Part shown: in pieces, positions 55,995 to 64,000 of the stretch
How the letters are laid out: the number at the start of each line of letters is the position of its first letter
Numbering within the stretch: position 1 is the stretch's first letter
NCBI RefSeq assembly: GCF_900129725.1
Contig: NZ_FQWQ01000005.1
Location: 62,001 to 126,000 of the forward strand
DNA: 64,000 nucleotides
DNA from: Chryseolinea serpens
GTDB taxonomy: Bacteria; Bacteroidota; Bacteroidia; Cytophagales; Cyclobacteriaceae
Direction: 5' to 3'
Notes under the pieces: model-generated
The model's input: the letters and a program-made list of their open reading frames with translations, nothing else
Told to the model about the DNA's origin: nothing
Database searches by the model: none
Translations under genes and position numbers: made by a program

Positions 55995-57392
55995 ATGCAA
56001 TACAATGTCGCAGTTATTGGCTCGGGACCTGGTGGTTACGTAGCAGCCATTCGTTGTGCGCAGCTTGGCTTTAAAACGGCCATCATCGAGAAATACGATA
56101 CCCTGGGCGGCACTTGCCTCAATGTGGGCTGTATTCCTTCCAAGGCCCTGTTGGATTCTTCAGAGCATTTCATCACCGCCAAGGAACACTTTGCCGAGCA
56201 TGGCATCGACATCCCGGAGCCCAAGGTGAACATCACTCAGATGATCAAACGGAAGACCGGCGTGGTGAAAGCCAACGTAGACGGTATTGCATTCCTGATG
56301 AAGAAAAACAAGATCGACGTGCTCACCGGCGTGGGATCATTTGTCGATAAAAATACGATCAAAGTAACGGCGAAGGATGGCAAGGAAACAACGATCACCA
56401 CCGAACGCGTGATCATTGCCACGGGTTCAAAGCCTACACCGCTTCCCTTTGCACCGTTCGACAAAAAGAGAATCATCTCCAGCACTGAAGCCTTGGAATT
56501 GAAGGAAGTGCCCAAACATTTCATTGTCATTGGTGGCGGCGTGATCGGCATGGAGCTCGGCTCGGTGTATGCACGCCTGGGATCCAAAGTAACAGTAGTC
56601 GAGTTCCTGGACAGTCTCATTCCTACGATGGATGGCTCACTCGGCAAAGAGCTTCTGAAAGTGACCAAGAAACTGGGAATGGATTTTTTCCTCGGCCACA
56701 AAGTGACATCCGTCCAAAATACAGGTAACGAAGTGGTGGTGAAAGCCGAAGCCAAAGACGGCAAGTCCATCGAGCTGAAAGGCGACTACTGCCTGGTGAG
56801 CATCGGCCGGCGCCCCTACACCGACGGCCTCGGATTGGATAAGGTTGGCATCGAAACCGTGAAAGGCCAGGTCCCTGTGGACGAACATTTGAAGACCAAA
56901 GTAGATAACATCTATGCCATTGGCGATGTGGTGCGTGGCGCCATGCTCGCACACAAAGCCGAGGAGGAAGGCACATTTGTGGCAGAACAATTTGCCGGAC
57001 AAAAACCTCATGTGCATTACTTGCTGATTCCTGGTGTTGTCTACACCTGGCCGGAAGTGGCCAGCGTTGGCTACACGGAAGAACAATTGAAAACCGATGG
57101 CAAAGCGTATAAAGTGGGCAACTTCCCCTACAAAGCATTGGGAAGAGCACGCGCCAGCATGGACACCGATGGCTTCGTGAAGATCCTCGCCGACAAACAA
57201 ACCGATGAGATCCTCGGCGTTCACATCATCGGCGCACGTGCTGCCGATATGATCGCCGCAGGTGTAACGGCCATGGAGTTCCGTGCCTCTGCGGAAGATG
57301 TTTCAAGAATGTCACACGCTCACCCGACCTATATGGAAGCGGTGAAAGAAGCGTGTCTTGCCGCTACGGCAAATCGCCCAATCCATCTTTAA
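55995..57392 (+). CDS. lpdA: dihydrolipoyl dehydrogenase (E3)
   Basis: A flavoprotein that re-oxidises dihydrolipoamide of E2 and reduces NAD+. The 465-aa protein has the FAD Rossmann motif VIGSGPGGYVAAIR, the redox disulfide C41/C46 (GGTCLNVGCIPSK), the NAD motif VIGGGVIGMELGSVYARLG, the FAD motif IYAIGDVVRGAMLAHKAEEEG, and the active-site H443/E448 (HAHPTYMEAVKEA). It completes the 2-oxoglutarate dehydrogenase set begun by sucA and sucB and may also serve pyruvate dehydrogenase. A bidirectional terminator follows. Confidence 0.97.
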   Translation: MQYNVAVIGSGPGGYVAAIRCAQLGFKTAIIEKYDTLGGTCLNVGCIPSKALLDSSEHFITAKEHFAEHGIDIPEPKVNITQMIKRKTGVVKANVDGIAFLMKKNKIDVLTGVGSFVDKNTIKVTAKDGKETTITTERVIIATGSKPTPLPFAPFDKKRIISSTEALELKEVPKHFIVIGGGVIGMELGSVYARLGSKVTVVEFLDSLIPTMDGSLGKELLKVTKKLGMDFFLGHKVTSVQNTGNEVVVKAEAKDGKSIELKGDYCLVSIGRRPYTDGLGLDKVGIETVKGQVPVDEHLKTKVDNIYAIGDVVRGAMLAHKAEEEGTFVAEQFAGQKPHVHYLLIPGVVYTWPEVASVGYTEEQLKTDGKAYKVGNFPYKALGRARASMDTDGFVKILADKQTDEILGVHIIGARAADMIAAGVTAMEFRASAEDVSRMSHAHPTYMEAVKEACLAATANRPIHL

Positions 57393-57439
57393 GGATGGTG
57401 GCTCTGAAATTGGACCACGATAACAACATTCTTTATTAT

Positions 57440-57465
57440 AAACCCTGGGCGAACCCCGGGGTTTA
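57440..57465. terminator. bidirectional terminator after lpdA
   Basis: AAACCCTGGG at 57440-57449 pairs with CCCGGGGTTT ending at 57464, one wobble. T follows on the plus strand and a TTA run precedes on the other. It overlaps the stop codon of the convergent DUF4105 gene. Confidence 0.75.
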
Positions 57466-58632
57466 TTTTTTCCAAAGCTTGTATTGCGTGAACGCCCGGA
57501 TGAGGATGGCGATGACGATCGGGATCAGTGATGTATGAAGCTGCTGTGGCAAGATGGGCCAGGTGAGCAACAGCAACGCGCTGAGAATGGTCACGCCAAG
57601 AAAATATTTTTTCAACCACCCCGGCTCCGGCCGGCGGAAAAGAGCAATGGCTGCTACGAGATTGGAGGGTAGTGCCCAAAGCAGGTTGAAATTTTTTGCT
57701 GCGGCCTGATGGTCGGTGAAGAACCATAAAAAGAAAAGAAGGAATCCCAAAAGACCCGTCACAATGAAGAGCACGCTGTCGAGCCAGGCAGACGGCTTTC
57801 CTTTTTTAAAGTCCCGCACGGTGATGGCGATGCAAAGCAGGGCAAACGTTCCAAAGACATACATCGGATGCGGCAAGCCACCGGCTGATTCTTTCGGACG
57901 GGCCTCGTATACGTTGACCTTGGCCTTTACCAGGGGAACGGTGGTGCCGTTTTGTTGTATGGTCGCGTGGTCGAACCCTGATTCGATGTAGTCGGGCAGG
58001 AACATGTATTCGTAGGGCGATGCTTTTTTATCCATGGGAAGTCCCAGACAGATGTCGATGCCGAGATCGCCCCAGGGCTGATGGTCCAGGTAGAGGTCGG
58101 TGAGTTGGCGGATGGTGTAATCGGTTTTGATGTAGGAGCCATCGAATGTAACGTCCTTGCCAAGGGCGGTTACTACGACATCGCGGATCTTGGTTGCGCA
58201 ATTGTTGTAGAAATAGTCGTAGCGATAGTTTTCGTTTTTGGGTTTATGGTTCCACATCAGGTAGTCGAACAATTTTTGTTTCTGTTCGGAAGTGAGGTTC
58301 AACTCCTGGTCGTGGATGAAGCGGTTGTCGCGGATGTAAGAGAATTCGAAGCTTTGGTAGTCATAGGCGGCCAGCTTGTAATAGAGATAGCCGCGGGCGA
58401 AGTTGAGGTAGAAGTTGGGTTGGTCGAAGTCGAATACGCCGTAGTTGAAGACGGCATCGATGTTCCGGTCGGGGTCATACACACGAAACGCACTGTGCCC
58501 GAAGGCCGAATACAATTCCTTCTGGAAGGGTCCGCAGGTGATGACGGAGATTGTGGCACGGTCGGACAACTTTTGGGCGTTAGCGCCGGTGATGGCGAAA
58601 AGCAGGATGCAGGCCCCAATAAATTTTTTCAT
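57463..58632 (-). CDS. DUF4105 integral membrane protein, possible lipoprotein N-acyltransferase
   Basis: A 389-aa protein. Signal peptide or first helix 1-20. A periplasmic DUF4105 domain (about 22-260) has GHSAFRVYD (H46) and YDYFYNNCATKIRD (C145), a His/Cys pair typical of papain/NlpC-like folds. The C-terminal part holds about five membrane helices. As I recall, the Bacteroides lipoprotein N-acyltransferase Lnb is a DUF4105 protein; this gene is a candidate orthologue, but the identity is not proven here. Start at the ATG at 58632, where the signal peptide begins. Convergent with lpdA. Confidence 0.8.
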   Translation of the reverse strand: MKKFIGACILLFAITGANAQKLSDRATISVITCGPFQKELYSAFGHSAFRVYDPDRNIDAVFNYGVFDFDQPNFYLNFARGYLYYKLAAYDYQSFEFSYIRDNRFIHDQELNLTSEQKQKLFDYLMWNHKPKNENYRYDYFYNNCATKIRDVVVTALGKDVTFDGSYIKTDYTIRQLTDLYLDHQPWGDLGIDICLGLPMDKKASPYEYMFLPDYIESGFDHATIQQNGTTVPLVKAKVNVYEARPKESAGGLPHPMYVFGTFALLCIAITVRDFKKGKPSAWLDSVLFIVTGLLGFLLFFLWFFTDHQAAAKNFNLLWALPSNLVAAIALFRRPEPGWLKKYFLGVTILSALLLLTWPILPQQLHTSLIPIVIAILIRAFTQYKLWKK

Positions 58633-58791
58633 GAGCTGTGGAATAAACCTTTGCAAGATATAAACCTTGTCATAACTTTTTAATACCTCAGGGAGGAAGA
58701 GATCGCAAGAAAAAGGCACCGTTGGGCCGGATGTGGGATGGGTAGGGGCCGCAATTTATCCTTACCTTGCTGCCCAATCAACGCGTGGTGC

Positions 58792-59814
58792 ATGAAGGTT
58801 AATTTCCGCGATAGCGTGAATATGATGGCGAAAAGCTCGTTCGGCCGGGCGCTGAATGCGGCGCGCATCTACACCAGCTTTCACACGTCGACCTTCACCG
58901 GCAAGCCGTCCATCCAAGGGCTACCCATCAGCCTCTCGTTCGAGCCCACCACGTCGTGCAACCTCCGGTGTCCCGAGTGTCCCAGTGGTTTGCGTTCGTT
59001 TACGCGCCCTACGGGGATGCTGCAGGAGGAATTGTTCCGCAACGTGATCGATCAGCTGGCACCCACCCTGAGCTATCTCACCTTCTATTTTCAAGGCGAA
59101 CCGTTCTTGCATCCGCAGTTCCTCGACATGGTGAAATATGCCTCCCGCAAAGGAATCTATACGGCCACCTCGACCAACGCGCATTATTTAAAAGATGAAA
59201 TGGCCAAGGCTACCGTACAATCTTCCCTTGACCGGCTCATCATCTCCATCGATGGCACCTCGCAGGACACCTATCAAAATTATCGCGTAGGCGGTTCGTT
59301 GGACAAAGTGCTGGAAGGGGCGCAGAACATTTTGCGTTGGAAAAAGGAATTGAAATCGAGAACGCCACATGTCATCTTCCAGTTTCTCGTCGTAAAACCC
59401 AATGAACACCAGATCCCGGAAGTCTATGCCCTGGCGGAAAAACTAGGCGTCGACCAGGTGGTGTTGAAAACGGCACAGATCTATAACTACAAGCAAGGCT
59501 CGCCACTGATCCCCGACCAAGACGAATACTCGCGCTATCGCAAAATGAGCGACGGTTCCTACGCGCTAAAGAATAAGCTGCTCAATGAGTGCTGGAAGAT
59601 GTGGCACAGCTGCGTCATCACCTGGGACGGCAAGGTAGTGCCCTGCTGTTTCGATAAGGATGCCCACTTTGTGCTGGGAGACCTGAATAAAGATTCGTTC
59701 CGCGAGATCTGGAATAGCGAAAAATACAACGCCTTCCGGTCGTCGCTGTTGCATTCAAGAAGTGAGATTGAGATTTGTAAGAACTGTACGGAGGGGACAA
59801 AGATTTTTGCTTGA
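58792..59814 (+). CDS. radical SAM/SPASM domain protein
   Basis: A 340-aa cytoplasmic enzyme. The radical-SAM cluster motif is C56-x3-C60-x2-C63 (TTSCNLRCPECPSG), followed by the barrel with FYFQGEPFLHPQF (the GGE-like motif) and LIISIDGTSQDTYQNYRVGGS. The C-terminal SPASM region shows C-WH-C-ITWDGKVVPCCFD and a final CKNC. SPASM proteins mature peptides or modify other substrates; no precursor peptide or partner is encoded beside it. The start is placed at the ATG at 58792 because the frame upstream is not family-like. Confidence 0.88.
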   Translation: MKVNFRDSVNMMAKSSFGRALNAARIYTSFHTSTFTGKPSIQGLPISLSFEPTTSCNLRCPECPSGLRSFTRPTGMLQEELFRNVIDQLAPTLSYLTFYFQGEPFLHPQFLDMVKYASRKGIYTATSTNAHYLKDEMAKATVQSSLDRLIISIDGTSQDTYQNYRVGGSLDKVLEGAQNILRWKKELKSRTPHVIFQFLVVKPNEHQIPEVYALAEKLGVDQVVLKTAQIYNYKQGSPLIPDQDEYSRYRKMSDGSYALKNKLLNECWKMWHSCVITWDGKVVPCCFDKDAHFVLGDLNKDSFREIWNSEKYNAFRSSLLHSRSEIEICKNCTEGTKIFA

Positions 59815-59833
59815 CGGATCGTCCAAGCGAATG

Positions 59834-60004
59834 TTACAATCCTTCTTTTTTGATTTGTGCTTCGATCTTTTCAAAATCCACCGCGCCACATTTCCCACAA
59901 CCGGTAGCACACCCTGATTTCATTTGAAAACTTTTATAAATAAGTCTTCCCACGTAAATCACGGCGCCTAAAAAAATCGAACCGACCAAGATCTGCTGAA
60001 GCAT
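59834..60004 (-). CDS. FeoB-associated Cys-rich membrane protein
   Basis: A 56-aa protein. A single membrane helix (residues about 5-20, ILVGSIFLGAVIYVG) is followed by the cysteine-rich tail SGCATGCGKCGAVDFEKI, a C-x3-C-x2-C pattern characteristic of small FeoB-associated proteins thought to help ferrous-iron uptake. FeoA/FeoB are not in the window, so the functional link is only inferred. The reading frame is intact from ATG (60004) to TAA (59834-59836). Confidence 0.75.
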   Translation of the reverse strand: MLQQILVGSIFLGAVIYVGRLIYKSFQMKSGCATGCGKCGAVDFEKIEAQIKKEGL

Positions 60005-60197
60005 AGCTCAAAAATAAGGATTCACTGACATTAACGCAGGGACCGGTGGAATAATTTCCGAAACACTGTTCGATAGCGGACGAAATACGTCGTTTACGTA
60101 CAATCTAAATGGTCAAACGCCTAAATTAGAGCCCATCCTAAGCCTTTTTTACCCTGGCATCCGTCTTGAGTTGTCCAATCATTTCCAGAGAAAAATT
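60005..60197. other. divergent intergenic region
   Basis: 193 bases between the small FeoB-associated gene and the second permease. No motif strong enough to name was seen. Confidence 0.3.
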
Positions 60198-62603
60198 ATG
60201 CTGAAAAACTATTTTAAAACGGCCATCCGAAACCTGCTCCGGGGCAAAGGCAGCACCCTCATCAACATTTCGGGATTGGCTATGGGGATCACGTGCAGTT
60301 TGGTGCTTTTTCTCCTGGTGAGGCACTTGTCCAGCTATGATAACTTTCACAGCAAGCGCGATCGCATTTATCGTGTGGTGAGCGAGTCGGATGGAAACGA
60401 TGGCAAGCAATACACCTCTGGCGTGCCCACGGTTTTGCCCGATGCATTCCGCACTGATTTTCCGGAAGTGGAGAATATCATGTTCGGGGAGTATCGTGCC
60501 CCGGCGCTCATCACCTTACCTCAACCGAAAGGAGAGCCAAAGAAATACGAAGAACGAAGCGGTGTGGTGATCATCGAACCCGGCTTCTTTCAAATATTCG
60601 ACCGGCCGGTGTTGATCGGCGATGCTCAGAAAGGGCTGGCCGAACCGAACAGCGCCGTGATCTCGAAGCGTTCGGCATTAAAATATTTTGGCAAGGAAGA
60701 TGCCATTGGTGAAGTTTTGAAATTTGAAAACATCGAGTATAAGGTCGCGGCGGTGGCCGAAGACTATCCCAGCAATACGGATTTTCCTTTTGATGTGATG
60801 CTCTCCTACATCACCGTAAAAAAAGACCGTGAACAATCGGGATGGAACAGCATCTGGAGCGATCAGCAATGCTACATTTTATTGAAGGAAGGCGAAACAC
60901 CCTCGAAAATACAAAGCCGTCTGCCGGCGTTTGCTGAAAAATACATCGGCAAGGACGACCCCGATAACACACAATTTGCCTTAGAACCGTTGAGCGATCT
61001 TCATTTCGACACGCGGTATGAGACTTTCAGCTACAACACCGTGGAGCGCGGCATGTTGATGGCCTTTGGCGTAATCGGATTCATCCTCATCATTACCGCC
61101 TGTATCAACTTTGTGAACCTCGCTACAGCCGAGGCCATCAAGCGTTCGAAAGAGGTGGGGATACGCAAATCGTTGGGCAGCACCAAGGGGCAATTGATCC
61201 GCCAGTTCTTGGGTGAGACCGGTTTAATAACGCTGATCTCATTGCTCATTGCCATTGCGTTGTCACAACTGGCGCTCACGTTTCTCAACCCGTTCCTCGA
61301 TCTTCACTTGTCGTTGAACTTTGGTTCCGATCTCCAACTGTGGGGCTTCATCATTTTGGTTTCGGCCATCGTGGCGCTCATGGCGGGATTGTACCCGGCC
61401 TTTGTGGTATCGGGCTTTCAGCCGGCGTTGGCGTTAAAAAATCTGATCAGCAATAAAAATTCTTCCGGCTATAATCTGCGCAGAGGATTGGTGGTGGCGC
61501 AGTTCATGATCTCTCAATTTTTTATCATCGGCACCATCGTCGTGATTGACCAGATGAATTATTTTCAGAAAAAAGATCTTGGCTTTAGAAAAGATGCCAT
61601 CCTCATGGTACCCGTCCCCGAGCGTGTTTCTGTTCGCGCAATGGAGGGGGTGAGCAAGCTTCGTACGCTGCGCGAAGAAGCGGCCGTGATGCCCGGTGTG
61701 CAAGCGGTGAGCTTGAATAGCGATCCTCCTTCTTCCGGCCACGTGTCGGGCACCAATTTGAAAGTAGAAGGCGGCGATGAAAATTATGCCACACAAGTGA
61801 AACAGATCGACGGCAATTACGCATCGCTATTCGGTTTGCAATTCATCGCAGGAAAGAATTTACAAGACCTCGACACGGCCACAGGCTTCGTCGTGAATGA
61901 AAAGCTTGCGCACACGGTCGGCTTTGCTAATGCCGCCGAAATTGAAGGAAAGATTTTGAAAATGCGGGGTAAAACACTTCCCGTGGTGGGTGTGGTGAAA
62001 GATTTTCACACAGTATCGCTGCGCAGCGCCATCGAACCGTTGGTCCTGATGAACCAGGTTTCGGAATACAGATACCTGGCGTTGCAAGTGAAGGCCGGTG
62101 CTGTGCAGGATGTTTTAGCGAAACTGAGACCGATGTGGGAACGGTCTTATCCCGACTATATTTTCAGCTATGAATTTTTGGATCAAAAAATCGAGGAGTT
62201 TTATGAAGGCGAGCGGAGAATTTCAGTACTGTTAAGCGTGTTTTCGTCTATCGCGATTTTCATCGGATGTCTCGGCCTGTTCGGACTGGTAACGTTCATG
62301 GCCAATCAAAAAACCAAAGAGATCGGTGTCCGCAAAGTGATGGGCGCATCCGTGGAGAGTATCGTGTTTATGTTTTCGCGCGAGTTCCTGAAGCTCATCA
62401 GCCTCGGCTTTTTAATAGCAGCGCCGACCGCCTGGTGGGTCATGAACATGTTCTTAGACGAGTTCGCCTACAAGATCACGATTGGGCCGGGTATATTTTT
62501 GATCGGCCTGGTCACTACCCTGGTCATCGCCATGGCCACCGTGGGATACCGGTCGTTCAAAGCAGCGGTCGTGAACCCCGTGAAATCGCTGCGGTCGGAA
62601 TAA
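60198..62603 (+). CDS. FtsX/MacB-type ABC transporter permease, paralogue
   Basis: An 801-aa permease with the same layout as the gene at 43308-45752: N-terminal helix (MLKNYFKTAIRNLLRGKGS), MacB-like periplasmic domain, FtsX block (ACINFVNLATAEAIKRSKEVGIRKSLGSTKGQLIRQF), second periplasmic domain and second FtsX block ending NPVKSLRSE. The IGVRKVMGASV motif is present in both. No ATPase gene adjoins. The ATG at 60198 is chosen because the conserved N-terminus starts there; the frame is open upstream to 60171. Confidence 0.88.
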   Translation: MLKNYFKTAIRNLLRGKGSTLINISGLAMGITCSLVLFLLVRHLSSYDNFHSKRDRIYRVVSESDGNDGKQYTSGVPTVLPDAFRTDFPEVENIMFGEYRAPALITLPQPKGEPKKYEERSGVVIIEPGFFQIFDRPVLIGDAQKGLAEPNSAVISKRSALKYFGKEDAIGEVLKFENIEYKVAAVAEDYPSNTDFPFDVMLSYITVKKDREQSGWNSIWSDQQCYILLKEGETPSKIQSRLPAFAEKYIGKDDPDNTQFALEPLSDLHFDTRYETFSYNTVERGMLMAFGVIGFILIITACINFVNLATAEAIKRSKEVGIRKSLGSTKGQLIRQFLGETGLITLISLLIAIALSQLALTFLNPFLDLHLSLNFGSDLQLWGFIILVSAIVALMAGLYPAFVVSGFQPALALKNLISNKNSSGYNLRRGLVVAQFMISQFFIIGTIVVIDQMNYFQKKDLGFRKDAILMVPVPERVSVRAMEGVSKLRTLREEAAVMPGVQAVSLNSDPPSSGHVSGTNLKVEGGDENYATQVKQIDGNYASLFGLQFIAGKNLQDLDTATGFVVNEKLAHTVGFANAAEIEGKILKMRGKTLPVVGVVKDFHTVSLRSAIEPLVLMNQVSEYRYLALQVKAGAVQDVLAKLRPMWERSYPDYIFSYEFLDQKIEEFYEGERRISVLLSVFSSIAIFIGCLGLFGLVTFMANQKTKEIGVRKVMGASVESIVFMFSREFLKLISLGFLIAAPTAWWVMNMFLDEFAYKITIGPGIFLIGLVTTLVIAMATVGYRSFKAAVVNPVKSLRSE

Positions 62604-62645
62604 TGTGAAACCATTTTTTCTATACTAAATTTTCTATGCATGAAG

Positions 62646-62679
62646 ATCCCTTCGGAAGACGTCCGAGGGGATTTTTTTA
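62646..62679 (+). terminator. intrinsic terminator after the second permease
   Basis: ATCCCTTCGGA (62646-62656) pairs with TCCGAGGGGAT (62662-62672), one wobble, then seven T. Confidence 0.85.
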
Positions 62680-62698
62680 TGAGAAGAGTGTTGAAGGG

Positions 62699-62731
62699 TT
62701 GGCCTGGGATGATGAAAAAAAATTATCTTTC
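62699..62731 (+). promoter_or_regulatory. putative promoter of the S9 peptidase gene
   Basis: TTG at 62699-62701 and TATCTTTC at 62724-62731 with a 22-base spacer; the -7 element differs from TAnnTTTG only at the last base. The ATG is at 62756. Confidence 0.5.
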
Positions 62732-62755
62732 AGCACCCTAAACCTCCCCTGTACC

Positions 62756-64000
62756 ATGAAGTTTTTATCGCTCATCCTCGTTCTCTCCACGTCGATCGTG
62801 GTTTCGGCACAAAAGCTCTTGCGCCCCTCCGATGTCTATCATGTCATAACGGTCAAGGACCCTCATCTCTCGCCCGATGGCAAGTGGGTTGCTTACACCG
62901 TATCGACACCCGATTCAGCCCGCGACACCAACGACAACAACATTTGGATGGCAGCCACCGATGGCAGCAGTGCGATCCAACTCACCTACACCGAAGATGG
63001 TGAAAGTAGCCCCCGATTCAGCCCCGATGGCCGGTGGATAAGCTTTCTCTCCGGTCGCGAAAAAGCAAAGGACAAAAGCCAGCTTTGGTTGATGGACCGC
63101 CGGGGAGGCGAGGCGCATCAGCAGACCAAATTCAAAGCGAGCATTTCGGATTATGAATGGAGCCCGGACGGGAAAAAAATTCTCTTCCTTATCCAGGACG
63201 AAGAAAAGGCCGACACCGTCAAAGACAAACCGGCTAAGCCCATCGTGATCGACCGCTATCATTTCAAAGAAGACCCAGGAGGTTATCTGGGACATCTTCA
63301 CACGCACCTCTATGTGTATGATATCGCCACAAAGAAGCTCGATTCATTAACATCGGGTAAATTCGATCAGTCGGATGCCGTATGGTCGCCCGACAGCAAA
63401 TACATCGCCTACACCAGCAACCGCACGGAAGACCCCGATCGTAACCTCAACTCAGACATCTGGATTGTGGAAGCCAAAGCCCATGCAAAGCCGCGGCAAC
63501 TCACCACCTGGGTAGACTATGATAAGAGGCCGGTGTGGAGCCCCGATGGAAAATACATTGCTTACCTGCGGTCGATCTCACCCGAGTGGGACACGTATGA
63601 TGAAGCGCACCTGGCGATTGTTCCGGTTGCCGGAGGCGAGCCCGTATTGTTGTCGCAGACATTAGATCGCCCGGTCAACAATCCCCAATGGTCGAAGAAC
63701 GGCCATTCCATTTTAGCATTGATCGAAGATGACCGCGAACGGTATGTGATGGAGTTTGACATCGCCACAAAAAAATATACAAAGCGCACCTCCGGACAAC
63801 ACAGCGTCACCGATGTACTTCCCTTCACCGACACGAAGTCGGTGGTCTTGATGAGTGAACCTGCAAGTCCTCCGGAACTTTACCTGCTGGAGAACGGTGC
63901 GTTCAAAGCACTGACCCATCACAATGAAACGTTTGTGAAGACCCATCACTTCGCCACCGCCGAAGGCTTCACATTCAAAAACAAAGACGGCATGGAAGTG
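62756..64000 (+). CDS. S9 family peptidase, 5' part (runs off the right edge)
   Basis: The first 415 codons of a prolyl-oligopeptidase-family serine peptidase, cut by the window end. A signal peptide (MKFLSLILVLSTSIVVSAQ) is followed by a beta-propeller with repeated PD40-like blades: SPDGKWVAYTV, SPDGRWISFLS, SPDGKKILFLI, SPDSKYIAYTS and SPDGKYIAYLR. In this family (DPP-IV/acylaminoacyl-peptidase group) the catalytic Ser-Asp-His domain follows the propeller and would lie beyond position 64000. It should act in the periplasm on short peptides. The frame is uninterrupted to the edge. Confidence 0.87.
   Translation, partial: MKFLSLILVLSTSIVVSAQKLLRPSDVYHVITVKDPHLSPDGKWVAYTVSTPDSARDTNDNNIWMAATDGSSAIQLTYTEDGESSPRFSPDGRWISFLSGREKAKDKSQLWLMDRRGGEAHQQTKFKASISDYEWSPDGKKILFLIQDEEKADTVKDKPAKPIVIDRYHFKEDPGGYLGHLHTHLYVYDIATKKLDSLTSGKFDQSDAVWSPDSKYIAYTSNRTEDPDRNLNSDIWIVEAKAHAKPRQLTTWVDYDKRPVWSPDGKYIAYLRSISPEWDTYDEAHLAIVPVAGGEPVLLSQTLDRPVNNPQWSKNGHSILALIEDDRERYVMEFDIATKKYTKRTSGQHSVTDVLPFTDTKSVVLMSEPASPPELYLLENGAFKALTHHNETFVKTHHFATAEGFTFKNKDGMEV

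Noticed and set aside
60009-60016. TATTTTTG on the minus strand as promoter of the FeoB-associated gene
   Set aside because: It lies only 4 bases before the ATG, so transcription would start at or after the start codon.
1-64000. CRISPR arrays, tRNA, rRNA, insertion sequences, prophage genes
   Set aside because: I looked for regular spaced repeats, cloverleaf ends with CCA-type context, transposase and integrase motifs and found none; a dedicated tRNA search could not be run.

Overview
The window reads as chromosomal DNA of a Bacteroidota bacterium, most likely order Cytophagales (a Chryseolinea/Ohtaekwangia-like organism is my inference, not a database result). The signs are three SusC/SusD pairs, a TonB receptor paired with a DUF4249 lipoprotein, a BatD protein, many genes preceded by the Bacteroidota -7 element TAnnTTTG, a eukaryal-type class Ia ribonucleotide reductase, and an AccD without its zinc-ribbon cysteines. 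No rRNA, tRNA, CRISPR array, transposase, integrase or phage gene was seen.

Layout. 1-19,000 is housekeeping: a YCII protein, a sugar-phosphate nucleotidyltransferase, queG, a 61-aa protein, batD-aroC, two outer-membrane beta-barrel proteins, a dicarboxylate/amino-acid symporter, an Nfu iron-sulfur protein, a heme-binding protein, a TRIC-type channel, a membrane-anchored glutamate-synthase-like protein, nrdB-nrdA with DnaA-box-like sites upstream, and rplU-rpmA. 19,400-38,500 is an accessory outer-membrane uptake region: susCD pair 1; a stretch of SusD gene debris around an AT-richer lipoprotein gene; susCD pair 2; and susCD pair 3 with a third lipoprotein. No glycoside hydrolase, peptidase or dedicated regulator lies between them. 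38,500-42,030 is a separate TonB receptor/DUF4249 pair with a cysteine-rich lipoprotein. 42,100-64,000 returns to core genes: hemE, an FtsX/MacB-type permease, accD, fbaB, the ribosomal and tRNA-modification cluster rpsP / rimM-trmD / rplS, the 2-oxoglutarate dehydrogenase genes sucA-sucB-(lipoprotein-barrel protein)-lpdA, a DUF4105 membrane protein, a radical SAM/SPASM protein, a FeoB-associated small protein, a second FtsX/MacB permease, and the start of an S9 peptidase that runs off the right edge.

How the genes fit together. SusC and TonB receptors import ligands captured by SusD or DUF4249 surface lipoproteins. The DUF4105 protein may belong to lipoprotein maturation, which this lipoprotein-rich outer membrane needs. 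Nfu supplies Fe-S clusters used by QueG and the glutamate-synthase-like protein. sucA, sucB and lpdA encode all three subunits of one TCA-cycle complex, with two envelope genes set between E2 and E3. Intrinsic terminators are clear and frequent and mark most transcription-unit ends. Two copies of a two-hairpin interspersed repeat occur at 1914-1968 and 43240-43298.
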